Of a stretch of 64,000 nt of DNA, positions 22,533 through 35,165 are shown piece after piece. The notes under the pieces are model-generated. The model did no database searches. It saw nothing but the letters and a program-made list of their open reading frames with translations, and was not told the origin of the DNA. Source of the DNA: Adiantum capillus-veneris (taxonomy: Eukaryota > Streptophyta > Polypodiopsida > Polypodiales > Pteridaceae); the NCBI GenBank assembly GCA_014529385.2, contig CM043968.1, positions 11,179,148 through 11,243,147 on the forward strand, given 5' to 3'. Position 1 is the stretch's first letter. Every line of letters starts with the position of its first letter. A program made the position numbers and the translations under genes.

Positions 22533-22569
22533 GTGGTAGTGATGTGTGTGAACACACTAGGACCGTCGG

Positions 22570-22743
22570 GGCATTTTTTCCCTCTTTAGGAGGTTTTTTC
22601 CCCTGTGCATGTATATACGCCCATCACTCTAGGGCTATCTATCTTTTCCATTACACACTAAGTACACATTCTCTATTGTGTGCCTTGAGCTTCCTTCGTC
22701 TTCTCCAAGTTGTGTGCATTTCTCTGCAACCCTAATTCCAAAA
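22570..22743 (+). repeat. 5' LTR of the 22-27 kb copia
   Basis: From GCATTTTTTCCCTC to CCCTAATTCCAAAA it matches 27263-27438, including 'TATATACGCCCATCACTCTA' and 'TTCCTTCGTCTTCTCCAAG'. The homology start is clear; a true 5' end up to 52 bp further left is possible. Confidence 0.8.
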
Positions 22744-22745
22744 AT

Positions 22746-22757
22746 TGGTATCAAAGC
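22746..22757 (+). promoter_or_regulatory. Primer binding site, initiator-Met tRNA type
   Basis: TGGTATCAAAGC lies two bases after the 5' LTR and differs from the initiator-Met site by one base. Confidence 0.8.
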
Positions 22758-23052
22758 AGATTGCTTCTCCCGAGCTCAGTCGCCAGTAGCTCCAACACAC
22801 GCCTGCTCACTTTCTCCGATTCCTGTGAGCTTTGGCGAGCATTCACAGGTCGACAAAAATTTCGGCCTCCGTTTCCACTACAAGCAGGTCTGCACAGGCA
22901 ATTTTGTCATTTTGTGCAGAATTTTTGTCAATGTCGTTTTTTGCATAACAGGTGCCTTACAGTCTTCTACGATTTGTGCTATATAGAATGTGTTGTTCCC
23001 GCTTCATTTCTCCTCTTTTCGGCAAGTTTTTACATCAGGTGCAGCATTTACC

Positions 23053-23935
23053 ATGGCTGACAACAACACAGATGTGTTCAAGATGTTTGCTGCTGAGAAT
23101 AGATTGGATGGGGACAATTATGCTATGTGGGCTTACATGATACAACATGTTCTTGTGTCAAAGGGCATCTGGAATATTGTGCTAGGCATTCATGTACATC
23201 CTGGTTCTGAGGATGCAGGCGATGTTGAGGATGTTGCAAGTCTTGTTGCAAGAATTGCTACTACTAGAGTTGTTTTGCCTATGGCAGAACAATCTCATTG
23301 GGATGTAAAGGATGCGCAGGCTCATGCATTGATTGTGTTGTCTGTGAAGCACGCCATTGTTTCTCACATTCATTCAGCAAAATCTGCAAAACAGTCTTGG
23401 GATGTTTTTGTTGGTCTTTATGCAAGTTGCAATGAGGTTGAAATTGCTTTGCTGCGTGAAGAGCTGGAATCAAAGATCATGCATGAGGAAGATTATATGG
23501 ACACTTTCCTTGCTGGTGTCAAGGATATCAATGAGCAAGTCATTTCAGACAGTTCCCTTGTGCAGACTGTTCTTGATGCCTTACCAGATTCTTACCAGAC
23601 TTTTGCTAGTACCCAAGGAAATCCTGAAGTTGTCAAGTTTGATGTATTATGCACATTGTTGTTGTAAGAGTCACTTTCCAAAAAAAACAGGACTAGGCAG
23701 CGTGCAATTGAACAGGCTTATATTGCTTCTCAAAGAAAGGGTGGTAATAGCAATGCAACCACTTTTATGGTTCTGCTGCGAGTAGCAAAACTTCTGTTCC
23801 TAATGCTTCTGCGTCTGGAAATTTGGGTGATAAGGGAAAAAAGAAGATGCGTTTCCATTATTGTAAAGCTAATGATCACTTGATCAAGCAGTGTCCTAAG
23901 TTGAAGGCCAAAGAGGCTAAGAAGAAAGAGGGTGG
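23053..23935 (+). pseudogene. Copia gag
   Basis: The ATG at 23053 follows 'gcatttacc' and opens a 204-codon frame ('MADNNTDVFKMFAAENRLDG') with the copia Gag landmarks 'NYAMWAYMI', 'ALIVLSVKHAI', 'SAKQSWDVF' and 'ALPDSYQTF'. A TAA at 23665-23667 and a frameshift near 23770 separate it from the zinc knuckle at about 23850-23900. The knuckle reads FHYC-x4-H-x4-C, so its first Cys is replaced by Phe. Confidence 0.85.
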
Positions 23936-25372
23936 TTCCACTGCAAATGCTGGTTCCACTACAAATGCATCCATTGTTGAGTCTTCTGTGAAAGGAGACT
24001 GTGATGCTGATGCTGATGTTGATGCAGAATGGGCTTTTAGTGCAGAGTGCACTTACAATCCTGATGTCCATGATACATGCTTGTCAGTTGCTGTAGATTC
24101 ACATGTGTGGTATTTCAATAGTGGTGCTACAAAGCACATTACCTCACATCGTGAATTGGTCACCTCTCTCGAGTCTGTCCCTCATGGGAATTCAGTCACT
24201 TGTGCCAACAATGCCTCTTATCCGGTTCAAGGGGTTGGAAATATTGTGCTTATTGCTGCAAATGGCAGTTCTTTCACACTTGTTGATGCACTTTATGTAC
24301 CTAGGATCAAGAAGAATCTTTTGTCTATATCCGCACTTGCTAGACTTGGACTTGTAGCGAAATTTGTGGATGACAGATGTACAGTTCATGATCTTAATTT
24401 TGGTGATGAAATTGTTGCATCTTGCCTTTTGTGCCTTGGGCTGTATAAGCTCACTTTGTGTGACAAGTGTGGACAAAATTTTGCAAATGCAGTTGCAGAT
24501 CAAGGGCTATTTCAGATGCAAAACTTTGGCATGCACGTTTTGGGCATCTGAATTTTGCCAGTTTGCTGCGTTTGCAGAAATCTGATATGGTTGCTTCTTT
24601 TCCGCCTCTTGAAGCACCTATCAAACATGTTTGTGAAGGCTATATTTTGGGTAAAATGCAGCATTCTAAGTTTCCAAATGATGGTCTAGTTAGGGCCACA
24701 TGCAAGTTGCACCTTATGGATAGTGATGTTTGTGGGCCCATGCAAACTCCATCCTTGAGCAATTACATGTACTTCGTGACTTTCATCGATGATTACTCCA
24801 GGCATGCATGGGTATTTCCACTTAAAGCAAAGTCCGAAGTTTTTATGTGCTTCAAACAATTTCTGGCTATGGCTGAAAATGTATCGAAATGTACTATGGG
24901 CACCCTCGGGGGAGTATACGTCTCATGAATTTAATGCATTTCTGGCTAGTCGTGGGATAAAACACCAATGTACAGTGCCGTATACGCCTCAGCAAAATGA
25001 TGTTGCTGAGAGGAAAAACATGTCTCTCACGGAAATGGCATGATATATGGTCAAGAGTCAAGCTTTACCACATTCGTTTTGGCCATGTGTGCCACTTATG
25101 TACTCAACAGGTGTCCTACGAAAGCGTTGCAGTCTATGACTCCATATGAAGCATGGCATGATAGAAAGCCATCTATTGAGCACATGTGTGTTTTTGGTTG
25201 TTTGGCTTATGTTTTAGTGCCACAAGTGCAGCACAGAAAATTGGATGATAAGGTTGTCAAATGTATTTCTGTTCGTTATAGTGCTAAAAGCAAAGGTTAC
25301 AGGTTGTATCATTTGCAAACAAAGCATATTTTGGTTTCATGGGATGTAGTGTTTGTGGAAGATTTTGTTTAG
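23936..25372 (+). pseudogene. Copia protease, pre-integrase and integrase
   Basis: The frame 23823-24551 carries the protease block at 24105-24140 ('WYFNSGATKHIT'); its catalytic Asp is Asn (AAT at 24117-24119). After a frameshift come the pre-integrase segment ('LWHARFGHLNFASLLRLQ') with a 'CEGYILGKMQHSKF' finger and the integrase core ('DSDVCGPMQTPSL', 'FVTFIDDYSRHAW'). A further shift near 24900 leads to 'YTPQQNDVAERKN', where the catalytic Glu is present, and another near 25040 to the C-terminal part ending at 25372. Integrase would insert the cDNA; this copy needs at least three frame corrections to be read. Confidence 0.85.
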
Positions 25373-27230
25373 CCCTTGCTGTCATGTACTAGAGACAGTA
25401 ATGTCACAGGACATTTATGACACTTTCTTGCCTCTTTTCAGTGGTGGAAGTTCGAATGTAAATTCCAATGAGGAAAATGTACATCTTATGGGGGTTTCAG
25501 AAAATGTTACAAATCAGCCTATTACTGATGCTAATGTACATGATGTACTTGATGAGGAAAGGAATGAAAATGAGCAGGATAGAGGTATGCCAAAATGGCT
25601 GGTGCATACATTGCGTGATAGTAAATTGGATGCACCTTTGTCTAGTCGTACTCGTTCAGGCTCTCGCCATGCATCTTATGCATCAAATTGTTATGCTTTG
25701 GCTGTGTCTAGATTACATGATGTTGAGGAATCTCTATCTTTTGATGAAGCACAGAATTTAGAAAATTGGATGGCTCCCATGCAATCAGAATATGATGCAC
25801 TCATAGAAAATGACACATGGACTTTATGTGATTTGCCTCCTGGCAAAAAGGCCATTGGTACGAAGTGGGTTTACAAGCTGAAACGCAAGCCGAATGGTGA
25901 GATCGATCACCATAAGGCTCAACTTGTTGCAAAGGGTTATGCACAGCAAAAAGGCATAAATTATGAAGAGACTTTTTCTCCCACTTGTCGTATGACTACT
26001 GTGCATTTTCTATGTGCATTGGCAGCTCATTTTGGTTGGGATGTACATCAATCAGACATTGTTACTGCTTTCTTGAATGGAGACATATTTGAGAAAGTTT
26101 ATGTAATGCAGCATCACGTTTTGTGAAGAAAGGACAAGAGGACAAAGTGTGCAGATGTAACAAGGCTTTGTATGGGTTGAAGCAATTTCCTCGTGCTTGG
26201 TATGAGAAAGCTGACACTCATTTGGGCAAACAAGGCTTTTGTAACAGTCCAGCAAAAAGCACATTGTATGTAAAGCGTGAGGGTAATGTACTTCTCATTG
26301 TGGTTCTTTATGTAAATGATTTTTTTATCACTGGACCAAATGAGAGACATATTGCTGAATTTAAGGCTGACTTGAGTGCTACTTTCAAGATGAAAGATTT
26401 GGGGCTGTTGCATCATTACTTGGGCATATAGTTTAAGCAGTGTGATGGTGGTATTTTCTTGTGTCAAAAAAGGTACATAGAGACATTGCTATGTAATTTT
26501 GGACTTGAGGATTGCAAAACTATTTCCATTCCCATGGAAATAGGTTTGAAATTGAGTCTACATGATGCTGGTGATCCTGCAGATGTCACTCTTTACCAAA
26601 CTGTTGTTGGATGCCTCATTTATGTATGCAACACGAGGCCAGATATTCAGTTTCCAGTCTCACAGGTCAGCACATTTAGGCATAGCCCAGGGTCTAAGCA
26701 TTGGAGGTGTCAAGAGGATTTTTTGCTACCTTAGTGGCACTTTACATCTTGGCTTGTTTTATCCCGAGGGGGGATCATTGCCGCCAGACTTACATGCTTT
26801 TTCGGACTCAGATTGGGCTAGTTGTTTTGACACGAGAGTGTCCACAAGTAGTTTTTGTTTCATGCTTGGCAGTTCATGTATATCATGGTTGAGCAAGAAG
26901 CAACCTACTGTGGCCACTTCGAGTTGTGAGGCTGAGTACAGGGCAGTCTTCACAGCTACGGTTGAGTGTGTATGGCTCACGTGTTGGATAGGACACTGCC
27001 AACACTATCTACATTGACAGTCAGAGCGCATTGGAAGTTGCAAGGAACCTAGTTTTTCATGCTCGCACAAAGCACTATGTCAGGGAGAGGCTCTCAGTAG
27101 GAGAGATCAGTTTGGCTTATGTGCCAACACAAGACAACCTTGCAGATCTTTTCGCAAAGGAATTGTCTCGTGAGAAGCTCTAAGCTTTCCACAAAGCTTT
27201 GGGCTTACTCCCCTTTGTGGACTGATCATA
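25373..27230 (+). pseudogene. Copia reverse transcriptase and RNase H
   Basis: The RT begins with 'ENWMAPMQSEYDALIENDTW' and 'GTKWVYKLKRKPNGEIDHHK', and contains 'AKGYAQQKGINYEETFSP'. A stop at 26124-26126 and a frame change follow, then 'ALYGLKQFPRAWYEK'. The catalytic YVDD box reads YVND (AAT at 26315-26317). RNase H landmarks include 'SDSDWASCFDTRVSTSSF', 'SKKQPTVATSSCEAEYRA' and, after further breaks, 'ARTKHYVRERLS'-like sequence ending near 27230. It is inactive by several independent lesions. Confidence 0.85.
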
Positions 27231-27262
27231 TCCTCATGGCATGGCACTTCCCTCTCGTTCAC

Positions 27263-27438
27263 TGCATTTTTTCCCTCTTTAGGAGGTTTTTCCCCCCGTG
27301 CATTGTATATACGCCCATCACTCTAGGGCTATCTATCTTTTCCATTGCACACTAAGTAACACACTCTCTATTGTGTTCCTTGGGCTTCCTTCGTCTTCTC
27401 CAAGCTGTGTGCGTTTCTCTGCAACCCTAATTCCAACA
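27263..27438 (+). repeat. 3' LTR of the 22-27 kb copia
   Basis: It begins TGCATTTTTTCC and ends CTAATTCCAACA. The expected purine tract before it is not obvious, which may mean that its 5' part is lost. Confidence 0.75.
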
Positions 27439-27693
27439 GAAGAATGGTACAATTGCACATGTACCCGTGTTCTTTATAATTTTTCTTTATTTAGCAAATC
27501 TAGAACCTTACCACCCTTGGCATTGGGCCCTGCTTCCCTTTGGTATATGACAGATTTCCCACATTTTTTTATGAATATCTATCTCCTCAATCGTTATCCC
27601 ACCTTCGTGTTCTTTGACCATGTTATTTGCCCGTACGGATGATTCTTGGGGTCCTCTATGACTTTGCAGGATTTTCTGTGTGAGATATTGTGG

Positions 27694-29864
27694 TCAATGT
27701 GACGCATTCTCTTCCTCACATCTCACTTTTGTAGCATATTTTTGCTTCCTAGAAACTGTACTATTATCTCCCTCCATTGCCTGTTTACGATAGAGTGCTG
27801 TATCTCCTTGCTCATCCTCAATCTCTCTACCAATAGCAGTTGGACCCAGTGCTCGGTCTTGCTGAGCTCGACAACCAAGTTTTTCAATTGAAGGTCCAGC
27901 TCCATGATATCTACATTCAACAAAATCAAGAATCTTTACACTTTGCAGTAGAGCATTTGAAAGATCAAAAACGCAAGCATCGTACAAGTTCAACATTTAT
28001 TTGTTTCCCTTGCCAGCTAGCCAACTTGAGCGTTTTGTTTTGGCAAGTTTTGTAGTCGATATGTATGATAGATCATCCGCTTCCTGCAACATATTGTAAT
28101 CAAGGGATTGCATTGAAGAAACATAATAAAGAACCCCATTAAAATAAATTCTTGCATTGTTTTACCCTAATGAAGTGCTTTCTCTAGTGATGGTAGCACA
28201 CATGCCACCAACTGAGCCAACAATCCATTTGCGACAAGTTACAATCACACTTTTTCAGAAGCCCACCATGCTTGAATATCTTGTCCAAGCCTGTTTGCCT
28301 CCTCCTCGCTTCTTGAAAAGTGCCACAATTCACACATATGCTTGTGCTCATCTTGGGAATTTTTATGCATCTATTGAATGGTATGAATGTGCAAGCTTTG
28401 CTCCCAATGAAACAAGCACCACCGTTCTCTTCCTTCCATAACATTGTCAAGTCCCCCATTAACACATTTTGAATAGCTTTCCAATTTGCACCAGCTTCAT
28501 CTTCCATGAACCCTCTAAAATCAGCTAGTGCTTTCCAACAGCACCAAATTCATTATTTCCCAAAACATGATCTGCACCTGTGTGTCCTCTTTCTTCAGCT
28601 TGCAGATTGCAATTGTTTGCATTTCTTGAATCTGGCAAAGTTTGAAGATTATTGAATACTACGTTAGAAGTCCCGAAATCAAGGACGCCATGCAAGTAGG
28701 CTTACATAGGATAGTAGACATGTGCTACCATTGTTGTCCATCCCACAACTCTACGCATGTGATCGAAGAAAACCCAGCTTTCTCGCAAGTCTCCACTTAC
28801 ATCTTGTTGCATTCTACTCACAAGCTCCACACCAGAACCCAGACCATTGATTGACATTTTGAATACATGACATCTTTTGTTATGATCTAGGGATTGACTC
28901 GGAAAAAGCATATTGTGGAAGAACCTGTAGCCGCAATTATTTTTTACCCACAACAATTGAGACTTGGCACCAAGACCAATCCATGAGATAGTTGCTTCTC
29001 TCATCCAATGACTGAATCTGAGTTTTATAAAACATATTTGTAGTTTAGCCCCATGGAGGATGAGAAATTGAGCGACGTACAAAAATATAAATCAATACCT
29101 TTGCGTATGAATCAATGGCCGCATCTCCTCCAATACAAAGATAATCTCATTGATATTTAGCTCCTCCCCATTTTCTTGAACCACTTTTTGCATCACCATC
29201 TGCTTTGTAGATTCAACTACAAATGCCTAGGTCCAGTCACACTGGTGTTTTAGACACGACCCGAGACACGAGTTCTCTTGTCCTTTGTATTGCCGATCAC
29301 AAAACTCCCTTTGCAACGGGGTGATTATGCCTTTTGATATGGATGAACAACCGCGTCTAGTTGTATTGAACGAGCACGTAGTATACAGTGCAAGGACACT
29401 CTTGTAGAAAAATTGGACTATTAGCACAGTGGAAGCAACAAAGTGTTCCATTTTTGGAGCTCAACATACCAACTGATGGCTATTGACATTAGAAACTTCT
29501 CTGTCCAGGAAGTCTCATTTGGCTGCCCGTTGATTGCATTAATTGAACACAAGCTATTTTTGCAGACCAGGTGTCTGACACATTTACTTCTTTTGATGAA
29601 ATTTGGATACTTGATTCTAGAATAAATAGGCTTTACCCAGCAATGACCATCATACTTGTGTTCCATTCCTAACATTTTCGGGATACTATCTGGCACGGCC
29701 TCTAGCTCATCAAAGCAATCTGCATTGTACACTTGCGGAATTTCATCAACATGCTTCTTAATTGAACATCTAAAAATCATCCGACTCAACTTGGGGTACA
29801 TGTGGCTATTCAAAGCAATGTACTCTAGTGTACTTTGATATTTCTCCACTTGGTCAAACACCAT
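27694..29864 (-). pseudogene. Decayed coding region of unknown family with Cys-rich motif
   Basis: Minus-strand frames at 29421-29864, 28702-29082, 28184-28507 and 27694-27996 look like pieces of one protein. The first includes 'KYPNFIKRSKCVRHLVCKNS' followed by LCS, giving a C-x4-H-x2-C-x4-C cluster that could bind zinc. It is followed in another frame (about 29330-29420) by a second Cys cluster and an 'IKRHNHPVAKG' segment. Such Cys/His layouts occur in plant transposase-like repeats, but I cannot name the family. It is heavily broken by stops and indels. Confidence 0.4.
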
Positions 29865-29953
29865 AGACTTATTTATGTTTTCTTTTTCTTCCTCCAGTGA
29901 ACCATCTCTCTTTGCTTGCTTACAAACAAAAAAAGATCCTTTTTTTATGTTGG

Positions 29954-30346
29954 TTAAATTCCCAACCGCAATACCTTCATGTTCCTCAATGAGATGTCCG
30001 ACAGCTCAACTATTGCCATTTTAGACTTCGGAGCCATATCCACACTCTTGTTGGTGACCAAAAAAAACCTCGTCAACAATGTTGAATCCAAAATTAATTG
30101 AAATTGATGACTTACTGTCACACTATCTTTCACCTCAGTATGGATATTGCTATCAGGAGTGGAAATGATTGCAAACATCTCGCTATCACCACTACCCTCG
30201 TAATCTCGAGGGTTCACCATGGCAAATCTTGTCGGCCAATCAAGTAGCATAGGGACACTGCTAGAAGTATTCAAGAACAAACTCACCTTGCACGATGCAG
30301 ATGAATCCATTGCTCGACAAATCCAATAGAGGGAGCTAGATATCAA
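29954..30346 (-). pseudogene. Unknown 130-codon frame, upstream of the Cys-rich relic
   Basis: This frame opens with 'MISSSLYWICRAMDSSASCK'; the second Met (about 30312) follows AT-rich DNA and is a plausible start. It contains 'DWPTRFAMVNPRDYEGSGD' and 'SVDMAPKSKMAIVELSDISL'. It lies just before the Cys-rich relic in the same direction, so it may be the N-terminal part of the same protein. The family is unknown. Confidence 0.35.
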
Positions 30347-30483
30347 GATTTATTTTAGCTTACAACCTACCCTATATTTATAGGCAAACGGCACACTCAA
30401 ATCCAATAATATGAAGCTCTATCTATGGCACTCCATCATTAAAAGATCATGAAGTAAAGTGTGTTGGTTAAATCCCCAATTAG

Positions 30484-31379
<896 letters not shown>

Positions 31380-31524
31380 TGTAAGACAAGGGGAACTAGA
31401 ACCTGCGAGTCTACCACCCACTATATAGCATAGCCCCTGGCCCTTTGCCCTAGTTGGAATCCCTTTCCACACTGCTTAGCCCGGCCCTACCCTTGTCTAG
31501 TCCGGCCTTGCCGGTGTCCTGACA
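31380..31524 (-). repeat. 3' LTR of the chromodomain gypsy
   Basis: It starts TGTAAGACAAGGGG and ends GGTGTCCTGACA (plus-strand order), 145 bp. Right of it 'ttactccccccttaag' is the polypurine tract of the minus strand. It matches 60896-61050 apart from small changes and an 8-bp difference. Confidence 0.85.
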
Positions 31525-31535
31525 TTACTCCCCCC

Positions 31536-31808
31536 TTAAGAAGAGTTTTTGTCCTCGAAAACAAAAGTGGGGAACTTCTTCTTAAGAACACTAATGTTTT
31601 CCCAAGTGGCACCTTCCTCAGGTCGGTCTTTCCACTTGATTAAGGCTTGTTGACATACGTGATGACATGTATGCAACTCATGATAATCGAGAACACATTC
31701 AAGTTCATGCCGTAAGGTAGGAGGTTCAATGAAATCAACCAAAACCTGTTGGTCAATGACATTGTCGTCCCCATGTAACCGCTTACGTAAACGGCTTACA
31801 TGAAACAC
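31536..31808 (-). pseudogene. Integrase C-terminus and chromodomain
   Basis: The 90-codon frame begins 'MFHVSRLRKRL', the conserved join after integrase, then 'QQVLVDFIEPP', and ends with a chromodomain-like block ('ALIKWKDRPEEGATWENISV', 'LKKKFPTFVFED'). In chromoviruses this domain directs integration to particular chromatin. The order and spacing are as in intact elements. The frame is separated from the rest of integrase by a shift near 31850. Confidence 0.85.
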
Positions 31809-31854
31809 CGGATGAATGCGAGAATGTGAAGATAGTAATAATTTGTAGGCACGA

Positions 31855-32691
31855 TCACCTACTCGCTTGAGTATTTTGAAAGGCCCACAATATCGATAAT
31901 TTAGGTGTTGGCCCAGTTTTCAAACTTTCTGAATGTTCTAGCACACGTAAAAATACTTCCTCCCCTTCTTCGAAGGTAACTTGCCGACGTTTCTCATCAG
32001 CGTACTTCTTATACCGATCATGTGCTTGTCGGACATTCTGATGAGCAAGTTTCAGCATATCCATGTGGTCTTGGAGAAAATCCTTAACCTGTTGGAGTTT
32101 TTCGGTTGCCAACCCCACCGTAACTGGTGACCTAGGTTGAAACCCGAACATGAGCATGAAAGCACTAAAGCCTGTTGTGACATGCTTAGCACTGTTGTAG
32201 GAAAACTCAAGAATAGGTAAGTATTCTTCCCAATTTGACTGTTTTTTGCTGACGTATGCTCTTAACATATCCTTTAGCACCTGGTTAACTCGTTCCGTCT
32301 GACCATCTGTTTCTGCATGATCAGTTGTACTGAGGTTCAGTTGTATACCCAATCACTTAAATACAGCTCTCCAAAAGTGGTTGTTAAACTTGGGATCACG
32401 GTCACTGACAATGTTACTTGGCAAACCATACAGTTTGTATAGATTGTCCACAAATAACTTGGCTAGTTTTGGTGTCTTAACCGTTGATTTGATCGGAATA
32501 AACTTACATAGTTTAGTCAACCTGTCTACGACCACCCACACCGAGTCATGACCTCGTACAGTGGTTGGTAAACCCACAATAAAATCCATAGAGATGCTTT
32601 CCCATTTTTCATTGGGAATCTCCAAAGGATGTAAGAGTCCTAATGCTTTCAGGCACTCTGCTTTGTTAACTTGACATTTTTGGCAATGCAA
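31855..32691 (-). pseudogene. Gypsy integrase core
   Basis: Two segments in one frame, 32353-32691 and 31855-32352, are split by a TGA at 32353-32355. They carry the zinc-finger end ('CQKCQVNKAE'), the first Asp ('SMDFIVGLP'), the second Asp ('IVSDRDPKF') and the catalytic Glu ('TDGQTERVNQ'), so the DDE triad is retained. The finger's His pair lies in decayed sequence at 32692-32900. One stop plus a downstream frameshift prevent expression of the full protein. Confidence 0.9.
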
Positions 32692-33196
32692 GACATAAGC
32701 TTGAACAAAGCCATGTATACATGGCCAGTAAAACTGTCGTCGTACGAGAGCATAAGTTTTTCTAATCTTGAGTTCCCTACACTTGGACTATCATGACATT
32801 CATAAAGAATTTGGTGCTGAATGTCTGTGTCCGTCGGTACACAAACTCTCCCCTTATGGAATAGGTGCCCATTGTCGATGGTGAAATGCTTCCATCGCTG
32901 TAGTTCATCACTTGATAAAAGAGAACTAGGTGTGGAGGTTAACTATACACTAGCGTCATTGGAGTGAGAAGGATCCCTCTTTTGAACATGGCTCCACACT
33001 TTGGAATATGCTTCATCATGCTCATATTTGCCTTTGAGAGAATCTAAAAATTCATTACAAAGTTCCGTGAACAAGAGCGAATTGATCTCTGGCATTCGAC
33101 TTAGAGTGCCCGCCACGACATTGTACCGGCCTTTGCGATACCTTAGCTTGGCGTCATATTCCTGAAGAATCTCGGCCCACCTGACTTTTCAACCCG
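32692..33196 (-). pseudogene. RNase H-integrase connection, decayed
   Basis: Frames here are broken, but the minus strand retains RNase H-to-integrase sequence: a 'KYEHDEAYSKVW'-like segment at about 32985-33035, and the approach to the integrase zinc finger near 32700-32800. No open frame remains. Confidence 0.6.
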
Positions 33197-33700
33197 TCAA
33201 ATCCGTTTGTTGTGTAAACCATTTGATGCTTTCATGGTCAAACACAATGTCAAACTGAGCACCATACAGATAATGCCGCCATGTTTAAAGGCAGACATTA
33301 TTGCATAGAGTTTGCGTTCGTAAGCAGAATAGTTCTGCTGAGCTGCATCAAGCTTCTTACTTTCAAATGCAATCGGTCGTCCGTCTTGTAACGAAACTGC
33401 TCCGATAGCACGGTCACTGGCATCCGTTTCCAAAACAAATGGTTTCAAAGGATCTACAATAGCCACTATAGGAGCTGTAGCCAATGCATCTTTGAGCGTA
33501 TCAAAACTATGTTGTTGAGCGAATCCCCACTGAAAAGCTTTACCTTTGCCCTTTAGTTGATCCGTCATAGGAACAGCAATTTGAGCATAGTTTTTAACGA
33601 ACCTTCGGTAAAAACCTGCAAATCCTAAAAATATCTGTAATTCTTTCAGATTTTTAGGAGAAGGCCATTGTCGGATGGTATCCACTTTGGATTGATCCAT
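33197..33700 (-). pseudogene. Gypsy RT connection and RNase H
   Basis: The frame starts with 'VDTIRQWPSPKNLKELQIFL', the RT thumb, then 'FAGFYRRFVKNYAQIA', and the RNase H start 'VLETDASDRAIGAV' with its first catalytic Asp, 'FESKKLDAAQQNYS' and 'YERKLYAIMSAFKH'. It breaks after about 150 codons. RNase H removes RNA from the RNA-cDNA hybrid. The overlap with the RT frame at 33646 marks a frameshift. Confidence 0.9.
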
Positions 33701-34260
33701 ATATATAGCCCGTTAGCTGAAATAACATGCCCTAAATAATGAATTTCGTCTTTTTGAAAATCACATTTAGATTCCTTGGCATATAATTTGTCTATGCATA
33801 ACAACTCAAACACCTGCCTGAGATGTTGTAAGTGTTCTTCTTCAAAAGCACTATAGATTAGGATGTCATTGAGGAAAACAATGACAAATTTGCCCAAATA
33901 TGGCTTTAAGACACTATCCGTAAGTGTCATGAATGTTGCGGGCGCATTGGTTAACCCAAAGGGCATCACCAAGAACTCGTAGTGTCCAAACCGTGTTTGG
34001 AATGCAGTTTTGGGTATATCGGCAAGTGGAATATGGACTTGGTGATATCTTGACTACAAGTCTATTTTCGTAAAAATGCAAGCACGAGTGAGCTTATCAA
34101 ACAACTCATCTACTCTGAGCAATGGGTATTTGTTCTTAACTGTAACTGCATTTAAGCCACGGTAGTCTACGCACATGCGCATATTGCCATCTTTTTTCTT
34201 CACTAAGAGGATAGGCGAAGCCCATGGTGAAGAATTGGGTTATATAAACCCTGTGCTAAG
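33646..34260 (-). pseudogene. Gypsy reverse transcriptase with mutated catalytic box
   Basis: 34260-33973 encodes the fingers and palm start in broken frames (SPWASPILL-, MCVDYRGLN- and KNKYPLLR-type blocks). The frame 33646-33972 continues with 'MPFGLTNAPATFM' and 'VIVFLNDILIYS'. The catalytic pair, normally Asp-Asp, reads Asn-Asp (AAT at 33868-33870, preceded by CTC), which fits a CpG-to-CpA transition of a GAT codon. The enzyme would lack polymerase activity. Confidence 0.9.
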
Positions 34261-34264
34261 GTAG

Positions 34265-35165
34265 TCAGTAAGCTGACAATTCCACCTCAGTAGATTCTGA
34301 ATAACTCATACGGTAAGGTGGTTTACTTACAGGTTTACAGCATGCAGCCACATCAATGCTATGTTGCACTGATCGTGTCGGCGGTAATCCTGATGGCAAA
34401 TCATTAGGAAATGCATCTTGGAATTCCTTTAATAATTTCTGTAATTGACAAGCAGTGTTTACTTGTTTAGGATTAGCAATTGGTGGAACAGAGGAGAGAA
34501 AAGCATGCGGCGTTGAGGAATGTTCAACAGACTCAATGTTAGAAAGAAAATGAGACAGTGAGTAACACAAGAAAACCTGATCTATTTCATTATCAAAAAC
34601 GAGCTACATAAGCTCATCGGTACAAATCAGTGGTGATGAAGGTATATCTTTTTTTCCTAACAACAACAACACATGTGCGCCATGGGATTCAAACATCAAG
34701 CTGATATGCTCATAGCTACGCTTCAATGATGGTCCTAGGCTATGCAACCACTCCCTACCAAGAACCACATCAACCCTTTCCATGTTCATAACCTGAAAAT
34801 CCAAACATGTGGAGTACCCTTTGTACTTCCAATGGAACATCTCGGCATTGAGTATCCCAGATTCCAGTATCATGTCCATTCATCAGTGCTACCTTGTAGC
34901 GGTGGGTACTCGGAGTTTGAGACAATTTGAGTTTTTTCACCAATCCGTAATTGATGAAATTGTGAGTAGCACCGTCATCTACCAAGATGCGCACCTTGTG
35001 CCCTTGCAGATATCCGTGCATACATACTAACTCATGATGTGGTCCAAAGGTTGGTTGCCACATGGAAGCTATGAGACAGCATTCATGCACCACCTCAGTG
35101 TGTGTTACTTCCACTGTAGAGAATCGTGAGGAAGACTCAAGACGCAGCAGTTGCACCGTGTGCAC
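34265..35165 (-). pseudogene. Gypsy protease and protease-RT linker
   Basis: The frame 34770-35165 has the protease block 'ILVDDGATHNFINYGLVKKL' (catalytic Asp retained), 34604-34879 has 'VVLGREWLHSLGP', and 34265-34570 holds the linker up to RT. The overlapping frames show at least two indels. The same Asp-Asp-Gly-Ala form of the active site is seen in the related element at 16707-16916. Confidence 0.85.

Larger units (their letters stand above)
22570..27438 (+). mobile_element. Full-length but inactive Ty1/copia element
   Basis: Two LTR copies of about 175 bp enclose a primer site and a gag-protease-integrase-RT-RNase H order, the copia order. A possible longer 5' LTR start at 22518 (TGTTACC) would give flanks GCAGA and GAAGA, one mismatch from a 5-bp duplication, but the 3' copy lacks that extra part. 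The reading frame is broken by at least five stops or indels, and several catalytic residues are replaced, so the element is dead. Confidence 0.85.

Noticed and set aside
22518-22569. Extended 5' LTR start (TGTTACC) of the 22-kb copia
   Set aside because: The 3' LTR has no matching 52 bp, so the homology-based start at about 22570 is kept. The longer start remains possible.
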